From Eremomyces bilateralis CBS 781.70 (Eukaryota > Ascomycota > Dothideomycetes > Eremomycetales > Eremomycetaceae): a stretch of DNA of 64,000 nt. Position 1 is the stretch's first letter. Each line of letters opens with the position of its first letter. Location: contig NW_022985070.1 in the NCBI RefSeq assembly GCF_010015585.1, positions 558,001-622,000 on the forward strand, written 5' to 3'. Made by a program: the position numbers and the translations under genes. Positions 31,801-43,711 of this stretch are shown piece by piece. The notes under the pieces are model-generated. The model saw only the letters and a list, made by a program, of their open reading frames with translations, searched no databases and was not told the origin of the DNA.

Positions 31801-34038
31801 CTCGTGCAGGTTTCGAAAAAGCTCGAGTCTTCCGCCCCCGACTGCTCATTCGCGGCGGCCATGGAATGGGTCAGAATTACCTAGGCTCTGCTTTACTTAA
31901 CAAGTTCGAGACGCTCCATGTGCAATCATTCGATCTTGCTACTTTGCTTGAAGATTCCGCTCGAGTAAGTCTTTCGCCGTGCACTTATCCCAGCCAGGAG
32001 CTAACCATCACAGTCACCGGAAGCTGCCGTAGTTCAGCTATTCAAAGAAGCGAGACGTCACAAGCCAAGCGTTATTTATGTTCCCAACGTTGATGTTTGG
32101 TACGAGACAATGACGCCGTCGGTCATCAAAACGTTCACATCTCTCTTACGAACGCTGCATCCAAACGATCCTGTCCTTGTGTTGGGCATCCTCGAAGCGG
32201 GACATGCCGATGAGCGAGCGCAGCTTAACCCGGACATGTTGCGCGATCTGTTCGGCTACTCCCTGAGGAACCAATTCGAACTCGAGCGGCCCGGATTACA
32301 GGCTCGTCGCGAATATTTCGATCAATTGATGTCTTACGTGCGCAAGCGGCCGAGCGAATTCCCTGACCCTGAGAACCGAAAGAAGCGGAAGCTGGAGGAA
32401 CTCAGCGTGGTCCAGGCCCCTGAACGCCCGCAAGGTCCGACGAAGGAGGAGCTCAAGGCGCAGAAGAAGCAAGATCGTCACACCCTCAACCTTTTGAAGC
32501 TGCATATCCAACCCGTCATGGACCAGATTCGGACGAAGTACAAGAAGTTTCGAACGCCCGTCATCGACGATACCTTGATCCAATATCTGTACGACGAAGC
32601 AGACCCCAGCGTCATCGTGTCTGATCTACCTCGGGAAGAACGGATGATGCTCCGACCGTTTGAGATGGCGAAAGACAAACATGGTGTTCACGGTCTGCAA
32701 GAGGTTGCAACTGGCAAATTCTTCTATAATGTCGATGTTGTCATGATCGAGAAACGACTATCCAACGGCTACTACAAGCGGCCCAAAGACTTCCTGGCCG
32801 ACATCAAGCGACTCGCGAAGGATGCTCGCAACAGCGGAGACGTGGAGCGGACGTTGAAGGCGAATGAGTTGCTTTCCAACGTCGAGGTTGATATGGAGAT
32901 GATCGAAAAAGCAAATCCAGCGCTGGTCGCGGAGTCCGAGGCGGTTTATGCCCGTGAGCAAGCCCGCCAGCAGCAAGCTGAGAGGGATGCGCAAGCCGAA
33001 AAGGAAGCACAGGGCCCGCAAGTCCCGTCGACAAACACGCCACCGAACATATCTATCACCACGACCACCGAAACGACCGGTCCAGTCCATCTTGGAGAGC
33101 CGGTGCCAGGAAAGGACCTGCCCCCTGTTCCTCCCTACCCGCAGTCCCTCTCGAATGGCGATGGCTCCCATAGCCATGGACAAAGTAACGGGTCGACCGT
33201 GCCATCCCGACTTGGCGAAGATACTCAGATGAGCGGGACGGATGACTTGAGCGGCCCAACACATGCTGCCGAGCCACCCTCTCAGTCGTACACCCCGCAA
33301 CGGACCCTGGAGAAACGATGGCAGCGATCCGCCATGGAGAAGATGCCGCCGAACTCCCAGCCGGAAGACTTCCACAACAGCGCGTCAACCACGACATCGG
33401 GACAGAAGACGACAGACCACTCGCAGTCGAATCGGTCGTCGGACCGATCGCAATTCGAGAAAAATACCCAGAGTTCCAACGGAGCTAGCATGGTCTATCC
33501 GGATTTCTCCGCTCTGCCAAACTCGCTTGCGTCCGGTGCGTCGCAGCTTCCCGACACACAAGGTATGTCCCTTCCACCTCACCAACCAGGTGACCACGCC
33601 ATTGTCAAAGTAACTTTGCTAATTGAGATACGCGCAGAGGATCGATATACGAGCAGTGATCCATCGCAACAACACGAAATCTCCTCGCAACCTGGCCCTC
33701 GCTCCGACCCGACAAACATCACCTCCCTCCTCAATGGCCCAGGCGATGAGAGCATGCCGGCACCCCAGCAGCCGCTAGTGCTCGACGAGAAGTTCCTCGA
33801 GCAGCTGCACTCGGAGCTCGTCGACCGCTCCTCGGGGCTGTCGGTCGAGCAGCTGGAGCAGGTGAACGCTGCGCTCATGAACACCATCTGGAAGACGAAG
33901 CGGTACTGGAACCGCAACAAGGTGATCAAGGACCTGCAGGACCAGTACAACCTGGTGATCCAGGACATCGAGGAGATTCAGTTCATCGCGAACCCGAGCC
34001 AGGCGAACCAACGGAAGGGTCCGTCGCAGGTGCCCTGA
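28852..34038 (+). CDS. Bromodomain AAA+ ATPase, histone chaperone Yta7/Abo1/ATAD2 family
   Basis: Five exons (28852-29895, 29957-31763, 31810-31964, 32014-33562, 33638-34038) give about 1651 aa. The N-terminal ~560 residues are acidic/basic, disordered and partly repetitive (EDE and RRxSR runs), as in the family. AAA1 has Walker A GPPGTGKT (~663), Walker B IIFFDEID (~722) and [20 protein letters not shown]. AAA2, about 960-1090, is degenerate (LLIRGGHGMGQNYLG lacks GKT). A divergent bromodomain spans about 1175-1280 (FRTPVIDDTLIQYLYDEADP to IKRLAKDARNSGD). A Ser/Thr-rich linker and a conserved helical tail end the protein (LSVEQLEQVNAALMNTIW). These hexameric ATPases act on H3-H4 in nuclear chromatin. 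ATG at 28918 is an alternative start. The last intron (75 nt) is in frame without stops. Confidence 0.93.
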
Positions 34039-35451
34039 GCCTTGAGATTGCAGACATACTTTAAGTCATCATAGATATGCGATGCATCATCTTATTTCGG
34101 TTTGTTTGGGAGATGATGACATGTTGGATCGTGATATCGCATGTCACTCATGGTGGGGAATGCCGTAGACCTTCCCAGGCGAACCTGCGTAGCATATGAG
34201 GGCTATTATCCGGTTCATAGATGGGGTCATGACAGACAGACGACGCGGCCGAGACATTGTACCACTTGAATACATCATGAGCGTTACCGGAGCCAGTGGC
34301 GAGCAAAATCAATTACCTCCAATAATGATATCAACGTTTCCCAGCCTCTCGCAGTTTATCGAAGTCCCATTGTCGCACAGTTTTCCGCCCATCACCTATC
34401 CTCCCTTCTACCAGCCTCGCCGAGAATTAATCAAAGTCAACTCGGCCACCAGATTCTTGCCGGCCTGCGCAATCATCCTGCAGCCAACATATACCAAGCC
34501 CAAACGGACTCCGATTGAAGGGATTGACATCGCACGCGCACGTCACGCGTGCGGCACCGTAGCACCATGGCACCTTTGACGCAAGCACCCACCTCGAGAA
34601 AAATCGCAGGCCAACAATGAAGATATTACATATTCGAAATCCCATTGTTGATTCGCTGGGTGCAGGTGCTGTGGTCGTACAAACAGTCCTCTCCAGATCC
34701 TCCATTTGACTTTGCGTCGGAAGGCGGAGTGGGGTGCCGTCCTAAAACGCGTGGCCTCGCAGCATTTGGCAGATGCACATCGTTTTGACAGGCCGTAATG
34801 TACAGACGAAGGACCTGTCCGTCAAGGAACATTAGTGCATCTCACATTCAGTACCCCGTAAACTATTCAGGATGTCATCTTCAAGATTCCAGCCACCACA
34901 AGCGGCGCTAGTCGAGCAGACGACTCCCGTTTCTCCACGCAATGGCGATCCTCCCAAGTCCCCGCTCGTTTCACCTCCTAAGATCTTCGTTCTATTCAAA
35001 CCCGTTCCCAGTACCTTCGCCCAGGTCTCCTGGTACGGGAAACTGGCGAATTGAAAGGTTTGATCTCCTCCTTCAGCCTCAGTCATCGTCTCCTACGCGT
35101 CGGTTGCCCCCTTCCAGTCCGTACCACTGGTCCTGGGGCGGGCGGGAGGAATCTCTCCAGAACTGTCCGATTTAAGACTCTGGTTCTCTCGGGCTGACGA
35201 CGACTCTTGACCTGGGGCGAGGGGTGGCGGCCTGAAGTGAATTCTGATTGATCGGGGGTAAGAAAGATAGTATTTAGGTGGTAGAGTCCGCTTGCGATGG
35301 AGCTGGTGAGGAAAGTGGCATAAGTTCATTGTCGAGTTTCTTTATAGGCTGCCAGCTACTTATATCATTACTCGCATAGTCATTGGATTTCCTGTTCATC
35401 CTCGTTATTCAATTCTAGTCTTGTGTGTCTGACTTACCCATCGTCAACAGC
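34039..35451. other. Intergenic region, about 1.4 kb
   Basis: Contains the 3' UTR of the ATPase gene and the promoter of the GPI protein at 35452. Overlapping small frames on both strands at 34832-35086 (-), 34872-35054 (+) and 35093-35329 (-) lack known domains. I do not call a gene. Confidence 0.4.
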
Positions 35452-36408
35452 ATGAAGAGGTTCTCCGTTCTTGTCGCTGCGGCGATTCTGCCCAGTGCTC
35501 TGGCCCAACAGTGGTCTTGCTTGGTGAGCCTTTCGCCATGATAAAGCTGCGGAAGAAAGTCTAACGAAGGTCTTCAAAGTCCACTTGTACCGAAGACGTC
35601 GATTGGAACGACCGAGACGACTGGAGGGGTCGCGGATCGGGGGCTTTCTGTGGTGATGATGATTTCATTGAAGATCTCACCGAATGCATCGCCACATCCA
35701 AATGCAGCGACGCGGACAAGTCTAGTATGTCTTCCTTATATCTCTCTTTATTCACGGAGGTAACTAATCATACCCCAAGCTCTGTATCAGACCATCGCGC
35801 AAGGGTGTGCCAACAACGGCGTCTTCCTGCCGCAACCGCAATACGCGTCGATTTCCGCAACCTCCGGAGCCCCATGGCCAACAGCCGCATGGTCTTCCCT
35901 CGCCGATAACTGGGCGTCAGGCTGGACCACCAAGACCGGCGCTCCCTTCCCGGGTGTCACCGGCAAGCCAAGCGGCGGTGCGCCGTGGGGCGGTCCGGGC
36001 CACTGGGGCGGAGAATGGGGACCCTTCCTCAGCGGCGCATGGGGCCCATTCCGCAACGATGGCAGCTGGACGACCGGCGCGTGGACGTCGTGGTGGAACG
36101 GCACGGCTTGCCCGTCGCCGGACTGGGCCGGCTGGACGGAGGGACCGTGGACGACGAACGCGGAGTGGACGACGTGGACGGACTGCATCGCCACGACCAC
36201 GGCGACGAGCGTGGTGACGACCACGAGCGGAAGTGCCGTGGATACTAGCACCAGCTTTGGAGTGCGAGTCGCGCAGGCTGTCAGCACCGATACTAGCGGT
36301 TCAGGTCTCTCGGTCACCGACGCGACACCGACTGGGGGGGCGGCAGGACGAACTCGTGCTGCTGGTGGGTTGGCCGTCGCAGCACTTGGAGCTATAGTGC
36401 TGTTGTAG
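35452..36408 (+). CDS. Secreted Cys- and Trp-rich GPI-anchored cell-surface protein
   Basis: Three exons (35452-35523, 35580-35724, 35780-36408), about 281 aa. Signal peptide MKRFSVLVAAAILPSALA is followed by a compact Cys-rich domain (WSCLSTC ... AFC ... TECIATSKC ... QGC), six cysteines in a CFEM-like arrangement but not a strict CFEM match. Then comes a remarkable Trp/Gly/Thr-rich stretch (PGHWGGEWGPFLSGAWGPF; GAWTSWWNGTACPSPDW) with 17 Trp in about 105 residues. After it lie a Ser/Thr-rich stalk and a C-terminal hydrophobic tail (GGLAVAALGAIVLL) typical of GPI attachment. It is probably a cell-wall or plasma-membrane surface protein; CFEM relatives bind haem or contribute to wall structure, but its role is unknown. 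Confidence 0.75.
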
Positions 36409-36753
36409 TTGTCACATCGCCCGTGGTCAATTGGTGGCCCTTGGATAGTAATGATGGGCGTAATTCTGTTGAATGGTTTTGGTATCGGGACTGGCGTCAG
36501 GCGGGAAAGCTCCACGGTACACAGATTGGGATCCTTCCTAGAGCGGTATATGGCATATGCGACACTATTTTTCATACATAATGATTTTATTGGCTATATG
36601 CAATTATGATCTCTCGAAACTCTTCAACGATTTCCGCATCAGTCTACTCAAGGCACGTGACTGATACCCATACTTGAGAAATGACTTCATCGTTGATACA
36701 TATTTGCCAAATATATCTATTTGAGTAAAACCCAGAGACGAAATTTAACCAAG
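36409..36753. other. Short intergenic region
   Basis: About 345 bp between two plus-strand genes. It is AT-rich around 36560-36720 and should hold the 3' UTR of the GPI protein and the promoter of the SelW-like gene. Nothing else seen. Confidence 0.5.
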
Positions 36754-37444
36754 ATGGAGCATCAATCCGACGTTAAGCTCCCCCGGATTGTAATCACATA
36801 CTGCACGCAATGCCGCTGGATGCTACGAGCCGGTTATGTAGGTCAGCCAAATGCACGACTAAGGTATCCCATCTCTGACGACCTCAGTTTGCCCAAGAGC
36901 TCTTAACAACGTTCCAAACCACAATTGGCGAAATTTCTCTGGTGCCTGCCATGGGAGGGTTATTCACTGTTGAACTGGTCAGTTTCAGATTTAGCCTCCG
37001 TGGCGAGGCTCAGCTAGCATCGCTGGACCATGCGAATACGAGAGATGCTTACCGGAGGAGCAGACATATCTCCCTTCCTCGAAAGTCAACAATGATAATA
37101 TACCTTCAGATGCCCCAAGGAAAGTACTGATATGGGATCGCAAATCGGAAGGCGGCTTTCCTGGTTCGTTCTCGCGATCTGTCACGATCTTCCCATTGAA
37201 CCTGCATATATTGAAGGGTTTGCCTAACTGAGCTTCTCCAGAGACTAAAGTCCTAAAGCAACTGGTCAGGAACCATATCGACCCGGACAAGAACCTAGGC
37301 CATTCGGACAAGAAGGGTCACTCGGCCAAAAGTACTGAGTCTACTAGCACTGGCACGACAGCAGACACAGGCGCCACTAAGCCCAGTGACGACGTAAAAG
37401 ACACCGGTTCGAGTGGACAGAAGGATTGTGAAGATTGCAGATGA
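36754..37444 (+). CDS. SelW/SelT/Rdx-family thioredoxin-like protein (Cys form)
   Basis: Four exons (36754-36837, 36888-36977, 37064-37163, 37242-37444), about 158 aa. The Rdx fold starts LPRIVITYCTQCRWMLRA, with a CxxC redox motif where selenoproteins carry Sec. The first splice gives GYFAQELLTTFQTTIGEISL, then VPAMGGLFTVEL, then exon 3 TYLPSSKVNNDNIPSDAP with KVLIWDRKSEGGFP and, across the last junction, ETKVLKQLVRNHIDPDKNLG. Each junction restores a conserved family segment, so the four-exon model is secure. The tail is a Ser/Thr/Lys-rich extension that ends in a second CxxC (KDCEDCR). Family members are small oxidoreductases probably tied to thiol redox control; the substrate is unknown. 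Confidence 0.85.
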
Positions 37445-37948
37445 GGATCACGATTTTAGTTCGGTCGATTGTGGGTGGGACGGTCGATGTGAGATGGTCT
37501 CCCTTCAGAGCCCCTGATGTGCAGCATGGACGGTGGGGCATCTGTGGAGGGAACGAGACTGGATCAGATTTCCGTCTCGATAAACTAACTGCCTATGACT
37601 TTTTAATCCTGTACAAAGAATGTAGCTTATGAAATCCGATCAGGGAACGATATGCCAAAGGAAGGGGGGTATCTTGAACAATCTTAGCATCCAACCGTAG
37701 TTCGATCAGCCCTTGGATTATCCGTACCAAACTCCAAATGAGGGACGAAAGCAGGTCTGCCAGAGACCTGGTGGACTTTATTGAGCCACATATAGTAGCC
37801 ATATTAACATGGCAAAGGAACGACGTTTCCCGTTCCGTCAACGGAGTGTCCGCGTTCGCCTGGTAGCCAAGCCTGGCAGCATAAGAAAATAACCATGAGA
37901 CGCCATCGATAAGCCAAGTTTCGGCATCGTAGATGTCAATTTTTGCGG
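37445..37948. other. Convergent intergenic region
   Basis: About 500 bp between the stop codons of the SelW-like and DUF8004 genes. Only short frames without domains. Confidence 0.5.
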
Positions 37949-40868
37949 TTAGCCCCGTGCCTCTGCGCTCGCCTTTAACGCGTCGAAGATATCAATGCTA
38001 CGCGGGTGACGGACCCTTGGTTGACCACCAAGTGATACTGATCGACGGATAATGATCGGCACGTGCTTCGCTCTAATGCCATCCGACCACTGCACACGAT
38101 TGTTTCCGCGGTCCCTCCACCCCTCACCTCCACTCACAGTTCCAGGACGCTCCATACTTTCTACGCTGCCCGCTGAATCGGATCTTGATACCCCGCCACT
38201 GCTCCAAACCGGAGTATCAACGGTCCCAATGGAACTGCCACTAGGAGTGGCGGGAGCGAGCTCAATCACGGCCATGGATTCAGTAATGAGGAAACTCTCA
38301 AGATCTTGTGTCCCAAATGTGGGTGTGCGGGGTTTGACGAGGAGTGGCAGACCATCTTCCCGAGTGGAGGAAGAATGGGGGTGGAGATGAAGGGGGGAGG
38401 CCTTTCGACGGACAGACTTGGCGCCTTGGACCTCAGGGTGGTCTGTCCCTTCTTGGGAGGTCTCAGCATCCATAGTTGGCCCAGATATCTGGATATCGGC
38501 CGCAGGAGCTGAAGCTGGGTCGTTCAATGGGGCCAGGTCAGGCGCGCTGCCTGACGGCTCAGAGACGATAGCGGGATTTAATCCATTTCCGTAGCCGTGT
38601 ACGATAATCTCGCAGAAAGCTGGATGAGTGGGCTTCGCCGCTACGACGCTCCCACGGCGTGACGAGAATGGAGAGAGTGCCTTGATAGAGCGGATCGAGG
38701 AGCTGCGGAGGATATCCCTAGCGGATGTTGCGCTGCTGGGTCGACTCTTACCGGAATCCACGTTTGTGTTGATGCGAAGGGGAGCGGGTATTTCGACGTC
38801 TTGGATGACACCATTGCTCTGGTTCCTGAAGTTGAAGTAGTCAGTCTCGCAGTCCGGATGGATGGACAGCGTTGGCGAAGCAGACCTGGGTGGCTCCTCC
38901 TGGAAAAGGACCTCGGGTGTGGGGGGTTGGCTTCCAGTGCCGTTGCGCAGCTCGTCGGCCATCACCAGGCTAGGGTTCTTCTCGTCTTCCCACGGTGGAA
39001 CGCCCGCAAGTGGGCAACAAAGCGGATACGCGGAATCTTCCGTGTTTCGAACTGCATCTGGTGCCCCAATCACGGACACCAGCATTTGTAGCACCGCATA
39101 TACCACAATCCACCGCACTTTTCGTGCGTCGACCACCGAGACCTTTTCGTCTGTCCCGAGCTCGCAGTCGGACTCAAAAGAAGCGTATGCCCGTACCAAT
39201 GGAGCCTCGGTGACGCTGGCGTCGCCGCAGTTTGTTGCCTTACGTAGCGCCGCTTGGACTGCCCGTACCCTGGTGTTTCGTGCTTGTTTGGTCCCAATTC
39301 TGAGGCTCTGCAAGGCGCGCTGTGACTGCGAACGCACAGGGGCATCATTTAGCTCAGGAAGCAAAGGAAGGGGATGACGAAGGGTTGTATGGTGGTGCCG
39401 CTTGTCGAAGGCGCGGACATTCTGTAGAACGCAAATACCACCATTGGCAGGCTTATCAATAATAAGGTCGTTGGTCGAATCCAAATCGACGAGGTAGTCA
39501 TGTAGATTCGCAAAATCGAAGTAAATCGAGCGGTAGAGCGCCTTTGGAAAGGATGTATTCTCCACAGGAGGCCAGTAGCCGAACTTTTCGACGTAAAATT
39601 GATAGAGGAAGGACCGAAAGCGATCGAGGTGAGCCCGCGCACCGTTGGAAAGACCGAGATAGGTGCTAGAAAGTTCATCTTCAAGAAAAGTTCGTAGGGC
39701 GCTCTGAATTCGGGTGAGGTGCACGTCCATTTCAAGGTATGCGCGCGTGACGAGGGCCTTGGTGACGTGGGATATTGGGTGGAATTCCGGGGAGATGTCG
39801 AGATTCTCATTCATGCCGACACAGTGAGCGAAGGCCTCGATATAGAGGTGGGATATCTGGTGTCGCTCGGCGAAGAAGAGGGCCGCGAGAGCATGATCCG
39901 GACAATTGACAAAATCGAAATAGCCTAGACCCTCAAGATATTCCAAGAAATCCACTTGGTTATTCGGATGCCCGGTTCGGTACAGCTTAACGCGCTCGTA
40001 GAGTGCAGCGGCCGTGTTGCCCAAGCGAATGCCGACCAACGGCCTTCCAAATAAGAAGGCAAAGAAATTGCGGGTGGTGATGTGCCAGAGTAATGCGTCT
40101 GTTCGCATCGAATCCTCAGGGGCGGGGATATATATCTCATAGATCTCCCTCTCCCGCAGGGGATTCATCGCTGTTGCATCTTTCACTAACTGGGCGGGAC
40201 AAATGGTGAGCAATGAGTCACATTGTGAATCTTGCAGAGCACGCAGGGGGATACAGAAAGAAGGGCCTCGCCGGGAGTGTCCCTTAGCATAGAGATAGAT
40301 CAGGCAATTGCCCTTAGGAAACCATAATTCTGAGTCCTAGTCGATATTAGCATGAGCGGAAGAGACTGATGCTGGGAAGGGTGAGAAGGTTGGAAGTCGT
40401 AATGCTTACCTTCCTCAATCCATCCCAAGAACATGCTGTCTTCGAAATTCCGTCCCACCGACGCACTTCGTCTTTCTTTGTGGGGTTCAGGGCTCCTGTA
40501 AGTAGAGGTTTTCGCCTGCTGATTCCCATATAGACGCTCCGGTTCATTCTCCTCGAGTTGGGCCCTCTCTCAATCGATTCCCTCAGCTGAGGGTCCATCA
40601 TATCTAGAAGCTGCTTCCTTGTGGGACTTGGGGCACGTGTTGTAGGTGCCGAAAGGGACATCGGCACAGCGAACAACTTCGTGCCCGAGGGCATGCTGCC
40701 CCCACAGTATGAGTCCCTTCGCGTGGCTTTCCCTGGTTTCTGCGAAGACATCGTCGTCTCAAGCGAAGGGAACCAAGAAAACCGGTTGGCGTTGTTCCAT
40801 GATTTCGAAGAGGTCCTGCCCGGTACTCGAATATTCGGCGGCTCGAGCCGATCATCTCCAACCGCCAT
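37949..40868 (-). CDS. DUF8004-like fungal protein of unknown function
   Basis: Two exons (40868-40410, 40336-37949) give about 948 aa. The splice joins SKTACSWDGLRK to DSELWFPKGNCLIYLYAKGH, the usual start of the conserved domain in fungal proteins annotated DUF8004. The domain runs to about residue 410 and is mostly helical: FFAFLFGRPLVGIRLG, FDFVNCPDHALAALFFAE, HLDRFRSFLYQFYVEKFGYW, then VRWIVVYAVLQMLVSVIGAP. No transmembrane or catalytic motif is clear. The C-terminal half is disordered, Ser/Pro-rich with phosphosite-like RRxS motifs (RRGSVVAA, RRSVSLGG). It may be a cytoplasmic scaffold or signalling protein; function is not established. A TATA-like element and CCAAT box lie about 110 bp upstream. 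Confidence 0.8.
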
Positions 40869-40971
40869 GATGTAAGGATAATTCGGAGATTTTACCCTGC
40901 TGCTGCCTCGAGTCCAGTTCCAACTGATTGTATTCCCTTCAAGGGCGGATGAGACCAGCTCGATCTGGCAG

Positions 40972-40987
40972 ATTGGTGATATATAAG
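40972..40987 (-). promoter_or_regulatory. CCAAT box and TATA-like element of the DUF8004 gene
   Basis: Read on the minus strand, CTTATATATC is followed by CCAAT, about 105-120 bp upstream of the start codon at 40868. Motif match only; the CCAAT is unusually close to the TATA and on its 3' side. Confidence 0.35.
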
Positions 40988-43422
40988 ATCCTGACTTGCA
41001 GGGAAACTGTGGAGGTCTCCGTTCCACAGCAATCGCCGCTGAATTGAAAGATCTTGCTCAAACAAGTATTTGTATTTTGTAAGGTTCATGAAAGAACTAG
41101 AAATGAAGACGTAAGAGGGAATATAAGTGGGTAGACAGCAAAGGCGTCGATCTGTATTTTGTCCTGGCGTCTGCTACAACATGCAGTGGCTTCTCAACCA
41201 CAAAGAAGACCATCGAAGCATGACAACATCAAGGATCAAGGAGCTGCAAGAAGCTCAACAGGGTGCAGATTGATGCAGATGCACAACTGTCCAGCGCTGA
41301 AAAGTGAAAAGACTCTCGTCTTGTCCATCAGGGTCTGAGCGCCCAGCTAGAGGCGAAGTGAGAGGCGCGTTCGGACGCGATGATTCGAGAGCCGCGCGTG
41401 GATCGCTGGCTGGTTTGGGTTGGCGCGATAACGCGGCGAGTACCTGGATTTTACATTTTTACAGGCCCTCTAACCAAGGATATGGTTGCTCTCTCGTCTC
41501 CATTGTCCTCTTCTCTCCGGATCTTGGGGATGAGCTCGAATGGAAAGCGTCCCGCAATGCCGCAGCGTCACGTACTGCAAAACACCAAACCAACAGACGA
41601 AGATCCGTGGAGACGTGTCACCTAGCGTACGTCAGCCCCCCCATCTCGCAAGGTCAGTTGCCAGCAATTGTCCTTGTGTACCAGAGCGGTTTTCGTATCT
41701 CAATTCTGGATTCGAATAGTGGAGTCTAGAGCAGCTGGTTTGAGGAGACGTCAACAACTCAACATGAACCCTTGACAGATCACAGCTAGCTTCGGCCCTG
41801 TTCCCTGCAACCCTCTGTCATTCGGGATTCCTGGACACTCAAAATTCAGATACAGGCATGGCATCAATCACCCTAGAGATTATGAGCCTCGTTTGGTAGG
41901 TATTTGCTTTCAGTATTCGCTGGGAGCTGGCAGGAGAGTCTGGAGAATGCACCAGATCTCGGTGTCCCCACCACAATGTCCGCGATTTACACCACTAGGA
42001 TAGCAAGCAACAATTTCTGAATTCTCTCCTCACCATGACACGGTAGGATTCCAAAGTCTCTCCACTTGGGCTGCTCGATAGTCACTGCACTAACATAGTA
42101 CTGATAGCTCCCCCACAATGTTGATCATGCTTGAGACGATTGCAGCTGCAGGAAATGGATTCTGAGCCTGTGCGACGATGCACCGCTGGCTACCCCAGCA
42201 TTCATCTTCCAGCGACCGTGAGCTGGCCAGGTCAAGATCCTTTGCTAAGTCCAGGTCCGAGGTGATCATGTGAGGTTGTTGTAGCGGGCAAAAGAGAAAG
42301 CTTCTGGGTGTTGCTTCTCATCTTTTACCTGAGCCCGTTTACAAAGAGCCGAATCGGAACGAAACTGAAACGGCTGATAAAAGCCAATGTGGACGCCCGG
42401 GACGGGACGTATGGCTATGATTCGCCTTGACATCTCTCTCTTCAGTCAGCACCCAGCAGCTTCATCATACGTAAGCTTCTCTAGCATCAGCGAATTGGCA
42501 TGCCAAAAGGGAACAGGCGCCTGATTTATCCCACGATCGGAAAATGGATTAGAGGTGATGGTTGAAATGGAGTGCAGTCGGATATGTAGTGTAGATCTCG
42601 GGAGAGTGGTGGGGGTCCGGCACTGGTCAAGAGTCGCCGGGTCCCGAAGAATGGGACGACGGGAAGATGGCACATCACGCATCGATTTGAGGTTTCTTTC
42701 ACCACACCAAACTGGACTCGTTGATAGACTCGAACATCGTCCTGGATGGAAATTTCTGGTAACCCCAGCCTCACCATGAAGGTATTACGTGTACGCCATC
42801 CCTAAGGAAGAACTCGGTTCAAACATCATCCGGCTCTGTCCTCGACCTGAATTCCGATAGGTAGCGAGTGGATCTTATGAACGGAAGCGACTCAAGGCTC
42901 TCACTCCCAGAGATTCGGCACTGAGGTTGCACAAAATCCGTCTTTATCGGAAGTGTCACCACAGATCTGGTGATACCTACAGAGGACGCACCGGTCGGGA
43001 TAAGAGGACACGGTTATGATTTATGATACAAGTGGACGGTGAGAAGAGGGACTTCATGGTTGGATGTTGGGTTCCACTGGCGGGACTGAATTATCTGCAT
43101 TTATTTGCTTCTTATTCTTCGTCTCTCTCTTCTCGTCTCGCTTTTGCCTATCCTACATCCCCGTCGGCAAGCGCCGTTGTGATTTCCAGTCTAGCACTCT
43201 ACTTTTCGACCCAGCAACGCACACTCCTTGTGAAGTTTTCGAAGTTGACAGGAAATCTAAGCACACTCTCCCGTTCGATGGTCGCGGGATGGGGATCGAA
43301 TCTCTAATCGTCTAGTCTTCAGTTGAGTTAGACGAGTCCACAACGCTCCTGCTGTGCGAAGACTTGGTCATGACCACAACATCCCGCCACATAACTCGAC
43401 CCGTCCAACGCTATAGAAAATC

Positions 43423-43711
43423 TCACTGGCCCACCTCCACGATTCCTCCCGCCGAATCCTGGATCTGCTCCACCATCGCTGGCCACTGAATCGGAACTGG
43501 AACGTCCAATAGATAGAGCACCATGTACCCAACGCTAGACAACCGATGACGGATGCCGACGCTCGAAAACATGTCGGCGAGAGAGGAACGGTACGGCGAT
43601 TTCGCTGACGCATCCAAGAGAGAGTGGGAGACGATGGTGAACCGCATGGTGGAGGTGGGAGGTATCGCTCTGTTCGAGGGTACATTGTCACCCAGCGTGG
43701 AAACTCGATTT
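43423..43711 (-). other. Open, codon-like stretch; possible gene remnant
   Basis: A minus-strand frame runs open from about 43711 to 43423 with amino-acid composition like a folded protein (SPYRSSLADMFSSVGIRHRL, then SSVGYMVLYLLDVPVPIQWP). The opposite strand is also open from 43553 to 43750. No domain is recognised and no partner exons were found, so it could be a decayed host gene or chance. Confidence 0.2.

Noticed and set aside
34832-35329. Set of overlapping small frames on both strands
   Set aside because: Each is short, they conflict with one another, and none shows a family motif or supporting splice sites.
35452-35800. Strict CFEM domain in the Trp-rich GPI protein
   Set aside because: Only six cysteines are present and their spacing differs from the eight-Cys CFEM pattern, so it is called CFEM-like at most.
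36978-37130. Open frame continuing past exon 2 of the SelW-like gene
   Set aside because: Splicing at 36977/37064 gives the conserved domain continuation (VEL to TYLPSSK), whereas read-through gives unrelated sequence and a stop.
41304-41729. 141-codon plus-strand frame
   Set aside because: Composition is irregular, there is no recognisable motif, and overlapping frames are equally open.
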